A stretch of 12,377 nt of DNA from Ferroplasmaceae archaeon UBA567 (GCA_002505185.1 DAUP01000045.1:1-12377), one strand, 5' to 3'. Numbered from the stretch's first letter, positions 1 through 6,504 are shown. Program-made: numbers and translations. The notes: generated by a model from the sequence alone, not told the origin.

Positions 1-68
1 AGCCCCCTAATCAACTCTTGCGTTGTCCCTCACGGGACATGCCCCCTGCGTGAGCTAGGGTAGTTGAC
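1..68 (+). mobile_element. Putative right end of an IS200/IS605-type (TnpB) element, possibly the 3' end of its omega RNA
   Basis: Two small hairpins are stacked here. GTCCC (25-29) pairs with GGGAC (34-38) around a TCAC loop. CCCTGC (44-49) pairs with GC-AGGG (54-60) around GTGA with one bulged T. They are followed by GGTAGTTGA, and from about 68 the sequence becomes ordinary endonuclease IV coding sequence. A short GC-rich stem followed by GGTAGTTGAC is a pattern I associate with right ends of archaeal IS605/IS1341 elements, where the end overlaps the omega RNA scaffold. The stretch is visibly richer in G+C than its surroundings. On this reading the element body and any tnpB lie left of the window. 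The orientation is inferred by analogy; it could instead be a left end or a solo remnant. Confidence 0.45.
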
Positions 69-908
69 CAGCAGACTTTTCAGTTTTTCAAGGTTTTCAG
101 CATAGTGCTCATCTCCACCTGGAGTTTCCATAATCATGGGTATATTATTGAATAACCTGTCATTTATTATATTTGCAAATCCCGTATCTCCTATATACCC
201 CATACCAATGTTTTCATGTCTGTCCTTCTTGGTTCCCAAACCGAACATTGAGTCATTTATATGCATAGCACCTATATGATCAATAATACCATTTGACTTC
301 ATTGTTTCAATGTTTTCTTCATATTTATCCTTTATATCGTAACCTTTAGCAAACAAATGGCATGTATCCAGGCATAAACCGATTTTGTTTTTTGACAAAT
401 CCATCATTTTAGCCATTTCTTCTATTGTTGCTGGAACAGTACTTCCCTTGCCGGATGAATTTTCTATGAGTAACGTCACATTTCCCGTTTCAATGGAATT
501 CATTAATTCCATTATGGAATCCATGGCCCTTTCTCTGTCTTGGTTAGAACCAGGATGCAGTACAAGTTTTTCAATTCCCAGACTGTTGCATGCCCGTACT
601 TCATATTTCAGATCCTCGATGGACTTTTGCACAAGTTCCCGGTTATCTGATCCCAAATTCAAAAGGTACGTTGCATGCACAACCGGAGTTTTCAGATTAA
701 ACTTTTCAACCTCTCCTCTGAAATTTTTAGATTCCTCCTCAGTGATTTCCTTATACTTCCACTGTAGGTTACTTTTTACAAATATCTGGAATGTGTTGAA
801 CCCAAAACTGGCAGCGCGTTTCGGGGCAAGATCAACGCCTCCTGCAATGGAGACATGTCCTCCAACCAGTTTGTTGGTTTCACTGAAATCACATTTTGAT
901 ATCATCAT
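30..908 (-). CDS. nfo: Endonuclease IV (AP endonuclease), C-terminal tail replaced by IS sequence
   Basis: This is a zinc-dependent apurinic/apyrimidinic endonuclease of base excision repair that cuts 5' of abasic sites. All nine metal ligands of the family are present: H78 (VVHATY), H118 (LVLHPG), E149 (LLIEN), D181 and H184 (LCLDTCH), H216 (AMHIND), D229 and H231 (KKDRHEN), and E261 (IMETPGG). Length (292 aa) is normal. The family usually ends soon after the final ENLxxLKSLL helix; here that helix (270-280) is followed by about 12 residues read from the mobile-element end, stopping at TGA inside its first hairpin. The fold should be intact because only the extreme tail is altered. The start lies inside the last codons of the upstream regulator gene, so the two are probably co-transcribed. 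ATG at 905 is an equally possible start; the conserved region begins at VGGHVS. Confidence 0.93.
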   Translation of the reverse strand: MMISKCDFSETNKLVGGHVSIAGGVDLAPKRAASFGFNTFQIFVKSNLQWKYKEITEEESKNFRGEVEKFNLKTPVVHATYLLNLGSDNRELVQKSIEDLKYEVRACNSLGIEKLVLHPGSNQDRERAMDSIMELMNSIETGNVTLLIENSSGKGSTVPATIEEMAKMMDLSKNKIGLCLDTCHLFAKGYDIKDKYEENIETMKSNGIIDHIGAMHINDSMFGLGTKKDRHENIGMGYIGDTGFANIINDRLFNNIPMIMETPGGDEHYAENLEKLKSLLVNYPSSRRGHVP

Positions 909-1602
909 TCATCATCATATTGATAAATTGCAGTACATGCAATGAAAGTATTGGATTATCAGTGTAGCCGCATGCATCAAGGTCAGCGCCTGCAAGCATT
1001 GCACGTGAATCGTCGCTTGCCACATCTGTTGCTATAAGCCCCTCTTTTCTGTATACTATTGTATTGTGTGGCACCCTTTTGTTGGGTGGTGTAATAAAAA
1101 CTACCTTTACACCTCTTTTCAGAGCATTGTCAATATTCTTCTTCAGTTCGCTTCTGATTTCCCTGATTCTTGGTGTTGCTATAAGAATTTCCCTTTCCGT
1201 CAAATCGAACATTTCAGCCATTTTATTCATTACCTTGGATCGTCCATAAATAGTGAATACAAGCTGCGGGTCTCCTTTGGATGGAAGTACATCCTGGAGT
1301 TCCCTTAAATCATCAAATAACTTATTTACATCGTTGATAAAATTCTCCCTTATCTTGCCCATATCCTCCGGTTTGAACATTCTGGGCCTACCCTCAGTTT
1401 CTCTTGCAAATCCCCTGGAAACAAGGGATTCCATAACCTTGTAGGCTGATGTTCTCGGGATCCCGGCCGTGTCCGCAATAGTATCAGCGTTTGCCACACC
1501 ATGATACACTAGTGAGGCAAAAGCCTGGGCTTCATATGACGAAAGTCCAAGGATTTTAAGCATATTTGCAGTTTTCATAATATGTTCTGGATTAGCTTCC
1601 AT
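889..1602 (-). CDS. TrmB-family transcriptional regulator
   Basis: The protein is 237 aa from the chosen start. Residues about 10-80 form a winged helix-turn-helix of the TrmB type (LGLSSYEAQAFASLVYHGVA, then IPRTSAYKVMESLVSRG, then the wing ETEGRPRMFKPED). After a short helical linker, residues about 110-220 resemble the TrmB/phospholipase-D-like effector domain (QLVFTIYGRSKVMNKM, EILIATPRIREI, GVKVVFITPP). Known TrmB proteins sense sugars or other metabolites and repress or activate promoters in archaea; the ligand here cannot be read. The frame stays open upstream to 1692, but a TATA-like box at 1620-1630 sits 18-28 bases before ATG 1602, which fits a leaderless message, and homology starts after this Met. 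ATG 1617 is the alternative. The stop overlaps the start of nfo by 20 bases. Confidence 0.85.
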   Translation of the reverse strand: MEANPEHIMKTANMLKILGLSSYEAQAFASLVYHGVANADTIADTAGIPRTSAYKVMESLVSRGFARETEGRPRMFKPEDMGKIRENFINDVNKLFDDLRELQDVLPSKGDPQLVFTIYGRSKVMNKMAEMFDLTEREILIATPRIREIRSELKKNIDNALKRGVKVVFITPPNKRVPHNTIVYRKEGLIATDVASDDSRAMLAGADLDACGYTDNPILSLHVLQFINMMMNDDIKM

Positions 1603-1619
1603 AACTAATAAATGCATTA

Positions 1620-1630
1620 TTAATTTAAAA
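1620..1630 (-). promoter_or_regulatory. TATA-like box of the TrmB-family gene
   Basis: On the minus strand this reads TTTTAAATTAA. It is centred about 23-25 bases before ATG 1602, the spacing expected for a leaderless archaeal transcript, and it supports that start over the longer frame. Confidence 0.5.
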
Positions 1631-1730
1631 CATTTTCCTTTTTCCACTAACTTACAGCAAAATTTGTTAAAAAAATTAATAATGAAATTCAATTCCTAAA
1701 CTGAAAATCAACGGTGCCGTATTCTAAACA

Positions 1731-1790
1731 TGCAGGAGATATTCAGTAGATTCCAGCATGTACTGCAGGAGATATATATCAGTTCAGTAG
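1731..1790. repeat. Pair of direct repeats TGCAGGAGATAT ... TTCAGTAG
   Basis: TGCAGGAGATAT occurs at 1731-1742 and again at 1764-1775. Each copy is followed by TTCAGTAG (1742-1749 and 1783-1790), with eight or so extra bases in the second copy. The copies start 33 bases apart, about three helical turns. This could be a tandem operator or a decayed duplication. Confidence 0.6.
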
Positions 1791-1856
1791 TTGTTGCTTT
1801 GACATGAACCATCGTGTCCATTTTATTATGAACTTGTAAAATATTGTATCTAAAGC

Positions 1857-1892
1857 AATTTGTATATAATTTGCATGTAATTTGTATATAAT
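1857..1892. repeat. Perfect 14-base direct repeat, 22-base period
   Basis: AATTTGTATATAAT is present at 1857-1870 and exactly again at 1879-1892. The 22-base period is close to two helical turns, so both copies face the same side of the DNA. They lie 42-77 bases before ATG 1934, just upstream of its TATA-like box. They could be a tandem regulator site or duplicated TATA elements. Confidence 0.65.
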
Positions 1893-1902
1893 CTACCAGA
1901 AG

Positions 1903-1912
1903 AAATTAATAA
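1903..1912 (+). promoter_or_regulatory. TATA-like box of the small membrane protein gene
   Basis: AAATTAATAA lies 22-31 bases before ATG 1934, matching leaderless archaeal spacing. No Shine-Dalgarno sequence is visible before the ATG. Confidence 0.4.
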
Positions 1913-1933
1913 TATGACCTATTTATTAAAAAT

Positions 1934-2302
1934 ATGGCAAACAAGGTAATTGATGTACTAAGATGGCTTGGTATATTTGGTGCTTCAATATGGGCCGGAA
2001 TACACATGACATTGCTAGGATTAACACTACCCTATATAGTTAAAGCTTTTTTCGGCTTTGTAATTGCAATTTCAATAGTTGTGGCAATGATATATGTTAG
2101 TAATAAAAGGGAATTCTATCTGCCTGCCTTTATTTTTTATATACTGAATACAATACTATTGCTTGAATCCAGGTTAGCTCCAGCACCACTTTTCAATAAG
2201 AAACTTCCGTGGACAGCATCTGCTGTAGATGCTATAATACTGGATTTTATAATGATAATAATATCAGGAATATTATATATCAAAATAAAACAATCAAAAT
2301 AA
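1934..2302 (+). CDS. Small integral membrane protein of unknown function (four predicted helices)
   Basis: I do not recognise the family. The 122-residue protein is very hydrophobic. Apparent membrane helices lie at about 9-34 (LGIFGASIWAGIHMTLLGL), 36-55 (KAFFGFVIAISIVVAMIYV), 62-80 (YLPAFIFYILNTILLLE) and 97-117 (VDAIILDFIMIIISGILYI). Short charged loops (SNKREF, LFNKKLPW) and a basic tail (KIKQSK) suggest that both termini are cytoplasmic. It stands alone, with its own TATA-like box and repeats upstream and a convergent gene 58 bases downstream. There is no enzymatic motif. Opposite-strand frames here are shorter and less coherent. Confidence is good that it is a gene and nil for function. 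Confidence 0.7.
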   Translation: MANKVIDVLRWLGIFGASIWAGIHMTLLGLTLPYIVKAFFGFVIAISIVVAMIYVSNKREFYLPAFIFYILNTILLLESRLAPAPLFNKKLPWTASAVDAIILDFIMIIISGILYIKIKQSK

Positions 2303-2360
2303 TTATAAATTATACCATGACTGTTCAAGGAATAAAGATACGTTGATTATATGAACACTT

Positions 2361-3071
2361 TCACCTGTTAACTTTTGTTAGGCTGGACTTAATTATCGTT
2401 AATAGCTTCCTGTAGACTGGGGCTCTTGGGTTAACCTTAATGGCCTGCTCGGCAGATTTTTGAGCCTCATCTAGGTTTCCCACTAAAAAAAATGCTTTTG
2501 CTTTAGAATAAAATAGAAAAGCGTCTCGGCAGCCCATGCTCTCAGCTTTTTGGAAAGCAACTAAAGCTTCCGTTGGATTACCGGTCTTCCTAAGGGAACT
2601 TCCCAGGAATAAATAGGCATTTATTAGTAGTGGCCGTTCAATTTCAAGGCTAATAGCCTTCTTATAACAAGGAATCGCATCACCTTCTTTTGATCTGTTA
2701 TCGAGTGTTATTGCGAGGTAGTACCAGCCAAATGGATCTTTTGGATTCTTATCCACATAGGAAGAAAAAACACGTGTGGCCTGTCCAAGTTTCCCCTCTT
2801 TTCTTAGTTCAATGCCTGTTCTTAATTCTGGAGTATCCATTTCACCTATTATCGCCTTTAATTTAGCATTCTCTTTTAGTAGGGTTTTATCAGGGGCCTT
2901 TCCAGCAAGCCCATTTCTTCCACCCTCAAGAAACTGTTTTTTCCATCTATAAAACATTGATACTGCTATTCCATGTTCCCTGCATATTGATTCTATTGTA
3001 ATACTAGGGTTCTGGAATGATTCCATTATTATATTGTATTTCTCCTCTCCAGTGTATTTTTTTCCTGACAT
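2361..3071 (-). CDS. Chimeric protein: IS3-type OrfA helix-turn-helix fused to a TPR domain
   Basis: Residues 1-77 are a transposase OrfA-type domain (HTH_Tnp_1/IS3 group). KKYTGEEKYNIIMESF and SICREHGIAVSMFYRWKKQF give the helix-turn-helix, then LLKENAKLKAIIGE starts the leucine-zipper helix. At residue 78 (MDTPELRTG) the protein switches to about four tetratricopeptide repeats (about 80-230), for example GKLGQATRVFSSYVDKNPKD, NPTEALVAFQKAESM and GNLDEAQKSAEQAIKVNPRA. TPRs bind protein partners; the HTH would bind DNA. Nothing of OrfB is seen. A TATA-like box precedes ATG 3071, so the whole chimera may be made. Met78 (ATG at 2838-2840, preceded by GGTGA two bases away) could be the ancestral TPR start, leaving a 159-residue protein. 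An insertion scar and a domesticated regulator are both possible. Confidence 0.8.
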   Translation of the reverse strand: MSGKKYTGEEKYNIIMESFQNPSITIESICREHGIAVSMFYRWKKQFLEGGRNGLAGKAPDKTLLKENAKLKAIIGEMDTPELRTGIELRKEGKLGQATRVFSSYVDKNPKDPFGWYYLAITLDNRSKEGDAIPCYKKAISLEIERPLLINAYLFLGSSLRKTGNPTEALVAFQKAESMGCRDAFLFYSKAKAFFLVGNLDEAQKSAEQAIKVNPRAPVYRKLLTIIKSSLTKVNR

Positions 3072-3091
3072 TTATATCCCTCACTTGAATG

Positions 3092-3101
3092 TTTATATAA
3101 A
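3092..3101 (-). promoter_or_regulatory. TATA-like box of the HTH-TPR gene
   Basis: TTTATATAAA is a perfect palindrome lying 21-30 bases upstream of ATG 3071. This is correct leaderless spacing and implies that the full fusion, not only its TPR half, can be transcribed. Confidence 0.5.
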
Positions 3102-3313
3102 TCATATGTTATATATATCTTTCCCGTTTTTAACCTTAAACTATTCATAACCAGCAAATATCGCATTCTTTTCCATGGTGGATAAATGTTCATACATCCG
3201 CTCCTGGTTGATTTCAAGTGATTGCAACGGTATCTTTCATTAACGTTTCTGAATTAATACAATTTCAGGGTTTCTCTGGAATCGGAATCATCCGAATCCA
3301 TGATTTAATAGAT

Positions 3314-3324
3314 AAAAAATTTAA
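3314..3324 (+). promoter_or_regulatory. TATA-like box of coaBC
   Basis: AAAAAATTTAA lies 23-33 bases before ATG 3347. No Shine-Dalgarno sequence precedes the ATG, in keeping with a leaderless mRNA. Confidence 0.45.
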
Positions 3325-3346
3325 GTCATGAAAGACTATTATAAAT

Positions 3347-4564
3347 ATGAACTACATAGAATCACATTTCGAGAACATGCTGTCAGGTAAAAAGGTTATA
3401 GTAGCAAGTTCTGCAAGTATATCAATATACAGGATTCCCGACCTGATCCGGGATCTTAAGCGTGAGGGGGCATCAGTGATATCCGCAATGAGCCCGTCCG
3501 CTGTGTCCATGATCGGGAAAACTATTATGGAATGGGCAACTGGAAATCCTGTGCTAACAGAAATAACAGGAAACATAGAGCATATATCAATGTTTGATGA
3601 CAATACAATACTTCTGGTTGCTCCTGCATCCTATAATACCATAGGGAAGATGGCAAATGGGATATCAGATAATATTCCATCATTATTCTTTTCCTATGCA
3701 CTGGGCCATGGGAACAGCATAGTTGTTGTACCTGCCATGCACCGGGATATGATGGAGAATCCAGTAAATAAGGAGAATATTGAAAAATTGAAAAAGCATG
3801 GTGTACTGGTTGTTGATCCTGAATATGATGATACCAAAGCGAAGATAGCCGACAACGATAGGATAATAGACTATCTATGCAGATCGGTTTTTGGTAATGA
3901 GCTCAGGGGAAAGAATGTATTGATAATTGCAGGTAGAAGTGAATTGCCCATAGATCCCGTCAGGGTTATAACCAACAGGTCATCAGGATACACCGGCTAC
4001 TGGCTGGCAAGAAACGCATTTAGACTGGGAGCCTCAATAATTACATATGTGGGAAATTCAGAATATGATATTCCGGGTTATGTGACATATATGGAAAAAT
4101 ACAATTTAAGGGAGATAATTATAGAAATAAATACATACATTACTGTAAACAAATATGATTACATAATAATGCCCATGGCATTGATGGATTTTGATCTCAA
4201 AGAAAGCAAAAAAAAGCTTGATAGTAATTCTGAACACGATCTCACTTTAACACCCAGGCCAAAGGTCAGAGACAGGATAAGGCAGATGGCACCTGGTGCA
4301 GTACTGGTACTGTTCAATCTGGAAAGCGGGAAAACCTACAACAGCAAGAAATTTGAAAAATCAGATCCGGACATGGTATTGCTCAACAGCTTTGATAAAA
4401 CACCATTTGGCGACACAAAAAACGATTATACAATAATTTCAAGGAATAAAACGGATGAAATCAAAAAGATTGACAAGGCAGGAATATCCCTTGAAATTTA
4501 CCGCAGGATAAAGGATATAAAAAGAGACCCGGGGGAACTGGGGATGAACTCCCTCACACTCTAA
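3347..4564 (+). CDS. coaBC: Bifunctional phosphopantothenoylcysteine decarboxylase / phosphopantothenate-cysteine ligase
   Basis: This enzyme catalyses two successive steps of coenzyme A synthesis: nucleotide-dependent joining of cysteine to 4'-phosphopantothenate (CoaB), then FMN-dependent decarboxylation (CoaC). The N-terminal flavoprotein half (about 13-180) shows SGKKVIVASSASISIYRIPD, catalytic His79 in NIEHIS, VAPASYNTIGKMANG with conserved Asn97, and PAMH (129-132), where bacterial enzymes have PAMN. The C-terminal half (about 187-395) begins GKNVLIIAGRSELPIDPVR, followed by the CoaB signature ITNRSSG (208-214) and a basic KKKL segment (288-291). At 405 residues it is the usual length. 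The cysteine-containing clamp of bacterial CoaC near residue 158 is not evident. It is monocistronic as far as can be seen, with a 50-base gap to the next gene. Confidence 0.93.
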   Translation: MNYIESHFENMLSGKKVIVASSASISIYRIPDLIRDLKREGASVISAMSPSAVSMIGKTIMEWATGNPVLTEITGNIEHISMFDDNTILLVAPASYNTIGKMANGISDNIPSLFFSYALGHGNSIVVVPAMHRDMMENPVNKENIEKLKKHGVLVVDPEYDDTKAKIADNDRIIDYLCRSVFGNELRGKNVLIIAGRSELPIDPVRVITNRSSGYTGYWLARNAFRLGASIITYVGNSEYDIPGYVTYMEKYNLREIIIEINTYITVNKYDYIIMPMALMDFDLKESKKKLDSNSEHDLTLTPRPKVRDRIRQMAPGAVLVLFNLESGKTYNSKKFEKSDPDMVLLNSFDKTPFGDTKNDYTIISRNKTDEIKKIDKAGISLEIYRRIKDIKRDPGELGMNSLTL

Positions 4565-4582
4565 ATTTTAAAATTATATGGG

Positions 4583-4595
4583 AAAAATTAAATTA
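4583..4595 (+). promoter_or_regulatory. TATA-like box of dinB
   Basis: AAAAATTAAATTA lies 20-32 bases before ATG 4615. It suggests that dinB and the downstream DUF309 gene have their own leaderless promoter rather than depending on read-through from coaBC. Confidence 0.45.
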
Positions 4596-4614
4596 GAAGT
4601 GTTGATATTATACC

Positions 4615-5673
4615 ATGCCTTTCATTATATTCATAGATTTTGATTATTTTTATGCACAGGTAGAGGAGATAATGAATCCTGCCATTAAGGACAAACCTGT
4701 TGTGGTTTGTGTTTACTCTGGAAGAACTGAAAACAGTGGGGCTGTTGCAACATCAAATTACCTGGCCAGGTCCATAGGAATTAAATCAGGCATGCCGCTA
4801 CCACAGGCAATGAAAATAGGAAAGGATCGAGCTGTATTTATACCCATAAGAAAGGATTTTTACAAGGAATTCTCCGACAGGGTTATGAATACCATATCAA
4901 CATATTCGGATAAAATAGAAATCGCAAGCATTGATGAAGCATACATAGATGTTACAGAAGAATGCAGTACATTTCAGAAGGCAGTTGAACTTGGTAAGGA
5001 AATTAAGGAGGCAATTTTCAGGGAACACGGAATGAAGGCTTCCCTGGGCATATCAATCAATAAGGTTATAGCAAAGATATTGGGCGATATGGCAAAGCCG
5101 GATGGAATAAAATACATAGACGAATTCCAGGTGGATGGGTTTCTGAATAACTTAGAGGTAAAGAAAATACCTGGTGTCGGGACTGTTCTTTCAACCAAAC
5201 TTAAGGATGCCGGAATAGTATACATAAAAGATATTCTGAATAGGGATCCCAGGGCAATGATTGACATTTTAGGGAATGCGAAATATACTTATCTGGTTGA
5301 AATAGCAGAAAACCGGTACAATAAGCCTGTGGAAGAAAGGATAAGGAAAAACTTTGGGCGTTATATAACATTGCCAGAAAATACACGAGACAAATTCATA
5401 ATTATGCCCATTGTCAGGAAAGCCGTGGATTCAGCATATGGGAAGGCTCCCGGAATTCCTGGTGAAATATCTGCCATAGGAATAATGGAAGATCTTGATA
5501 TTGTTTCCAGATCAATTACCGGAGGCAGGATAAATAAAAACAGCGCATATGAAATTGCTGAAAGCCTCATGGAAAAAATTCTGGATTCCGATCAGAGAAA
5601 ATTAAGGCGGATAGGAATAAGAATCGGCAAGATTACTTCAAATGAAAGCCTTGATGATTTTTTTGGCACATAA
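4615..5673 (+). CDS. dinB: Y-family DNA polymerase IV (Dpo4-like), translesion synthesis
   Basis: This is a low-fidelity DNA polymerase that copies past lesions. It is 352 residues, the same length as Sulfolobus Dpo4, and collinear with it. Palm/catalytic motif I is IIFIDFDYFYAQVEE, with metal ligand Asp8 and steric-gate Tyr13. The second acidic pair is Asp107-Glu108 in IEIASIDEAYIDV. SLGISINKVIAKILGDMAKP (about 142-161) follows, then the helix-hairpin-helix IPGVGTVLSTKLKDAGI of the thumb. The little-finger domain spans about 235-340 (GRYITLPENTR, MEDLDIVSRS, RKLRRIGIRIGKI). The C terminus NESLDDFFGT resembles a PCNA-interacting peptide with Asn replacing the usual Gln. All catalytic residues are present. 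The stop overlaps the next ATG as TAATG. Confidence 0.96.
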   Translation: MPFIIFIDFDYFYAQVEEIMNPAIKDKPVVVCVYSGRTENSGAVATSNYLARSIGIKSGMPLPQAMKIGKDRAVFIPIRKDFYKEFSDRVMNTISTYSDKIEIASIDEAYIDVTEECSTFQKAVELGKEIKEAIFREHGMKASLGISINKVIAKILGDMAKPDGIKYIDEFQVDGFLNNLEVKKIPGVGTVLSTKLKDAGIVYIKDILNRDPRAMIDILGNAKYTYLVEIAENRYNKPVEERIRKNFGRYITLPENTRDKFIIMPIVRKAVDSAYGKAPGIPGEISAIGIMEDLDIVSRSITGGRINKNSAYEIAESLMEKILDSDQRKLRRIGIRIGKITSNESLDDFFGT

Positions 5674-5674
5674 T

Positions 5675-5679
5675 GGTGA
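5675..5679 (+). promoter_or_regulatory. Shine-Dalgarno site deciding the DUF309 start
   Basis: GGTGA, complementary to the archaeal 16S 3' end, lies five bases before ATG 5685. It is inside the alternative reading that would begin at ATG 5673. Confidence 0.6.
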
Positions 5680-5684
5680 GTCAG

Positions 5685-6242
5685 ATGCAGGAAAACTGGA
5701 GTCCGGGAAGGTACATAAACATATATAAAATGGATTTGGACAGGCACAACAGGGACTGCCTGTTCAGGCGTTTGAAATCACTTGATCCCTCTGTATACGA
5801 CCTAAGAATAGAGGAACACGGTGTAGAACTCTCCTATTTTATACGAATAAACAGCATTACGGCATCAATTATGGGAAAAAATTTCTTTACATTCAGCATA
5901 AATTATATACAAAATGTACAGTCATTTCCATATGCCATATATCTCATAAAAGAGAATCGTTACTGGGAGGCCCATGAAGTACTGGAAAATAACTGGAGAA
6001 ACAGCACTGGAATAGAAAAAACAACGTATCAGTACATAATACTCATGTGTGCAGCGGGAGTCCACATGCAGCGTGGTCATGATACCGTATGCAAAAACAT
6101 AGTTACAAGGGCAGATGGAATGAAAACGCTGGACCTCATTGAAAACCTGAATATTTCTAGAATAAAAAGTGAAAAAAATAAGAATCCATATTCTGAATTA
6201 AGCACCATAATTTCCAGTGAGCTACCTCATGCTAAAGGATAG
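5685..6242 (+). CDS. DUF309-domain protein
   Basis: The function is unknown. Residues about 78-135 carry the DUF309 signature: YLIKENRYWEAHEVLENNW, then a helix YQYIILMCAAGVHMQRGH. The family forms a small all-alpha fold with these conserved Trp, Glu-Ala-His-Glu and His residues. The N-terminal ~75 residues (RYINIYKMDLDRHNRDCLF and so on) do not match anything I know. The frame also has an ATG at 5673 overlapping the dinB stop (TAATG), but the perfect Shine-Dalgarno GGTGA at 5675-5679 is five bases before ATG 5685, so I prefer 5685 (185 aa rather than 189). The tight linkage means co-expression with the translesion polymerase; a role in repair is only inferred from that. Confidence 0.83.
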   Translation: MQENWSPGRYINIYKMDLDRHNRDCLFRRLKSLDPSVYDLRIEEHGVELSYFIRINSITASIMGKNFFTFSINYIQNVQSFPYAIYLIKENRYWEAHEVLENNWRNSTGIEKTTYQYIILMCAAGVHMQRGHDTVCKNIVTRADGMKTLDLIENLNISRIKSEKNKNPYSELSTIISSELPHAKG

Positions 6243-6311
6243 GATTTTCCTGTTTCACTGACAGAACTTACATATGCACATATATTAAATTCTTTGAGCG
6301 TAGAGGCTTCA

Positions 6312-6330
6312 TCTCCACCAGTTCTGAATT
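6312..6330 (+). repeat. 19-base direct repeat, copy 1 (upstream of the MFS gene)
   Basis: TCTCCACCAGTTCTGAATT recurs with one mismatch and in the same orientation at 8143-8161. The two copies bracket the MFS exporter gene. On the minus strand both could encode F(K/R)TGG(E/D), so they may be remnants of the same mobile or coding sequence. Confidence 0.5.
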
Positions 6331-6504
6331 CCCATTGCTCAACTGGTATTTGTAAGATTTTACCTCTGATTCAAGTACCCCGGCAATTCCTATTGTTAAT
6401 ATTATCATATAAAAATAGTATTTAGACGTTCTATTTCCAATATTTATGCACATTGTAAACCCAGTGGTTTTTCCTGTAAATTGATGTGTAAAACAATACA
6501 AAAC

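Larger units (their letters stand above)
1603..1933. other. Divergent intergenic region rich in short repeats
   Basis: This stretch of 331 bases separates the TrmB-family gene (leftward) from the small membrane protein gene (rightward). I see no convincing gene in it. It holds two promoters and two pairs of direct repeats, listed separately, plus a 10-base palindrome GATATATATC (1771-1780). The concentration of repeats suggests a regulatory region, possibly an autoregulatory target of the adjacent TrmB protein. That link is inference. Confidence 0.5.

Noticed and set aside
385..945. Long plus-strand open frame opposite nfo
   Set aside because: It is antisense to a clear endonuclease IV gene with all metal ligands; its translation has no family features.
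1603..1692. N-terminal extension of the TrmB-family gene (30 extra codons)
   Set aside because: The extension is low-complexity A/T coding rich in Phe, Asn and Lys, and it runs through the likely TATA box. Homology begins after ATG 1602.
3029..3217. Minus-strand open frame upstream of the HTH-TPR gene
   Set aside because: It overlaps the promoter and start of that gene, has no family features, and another frame in the same place looks more protein-like.
3281..3303. Small inverted repeat CGGA-ATCA-TCCG before coaBC
   Set aside because: The stem is only five pairs and lies away from the coaBC TATA box; it is too weak to call an operator or terminator.
6268..6501. Minus-strand frame with one hydrophobic segment
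   Set aside because: It starts with TTG or an internal ATG, has no well-placed promoter, and overlaps the MFS promoter region. Kept only as a remark under the intergenic entry.
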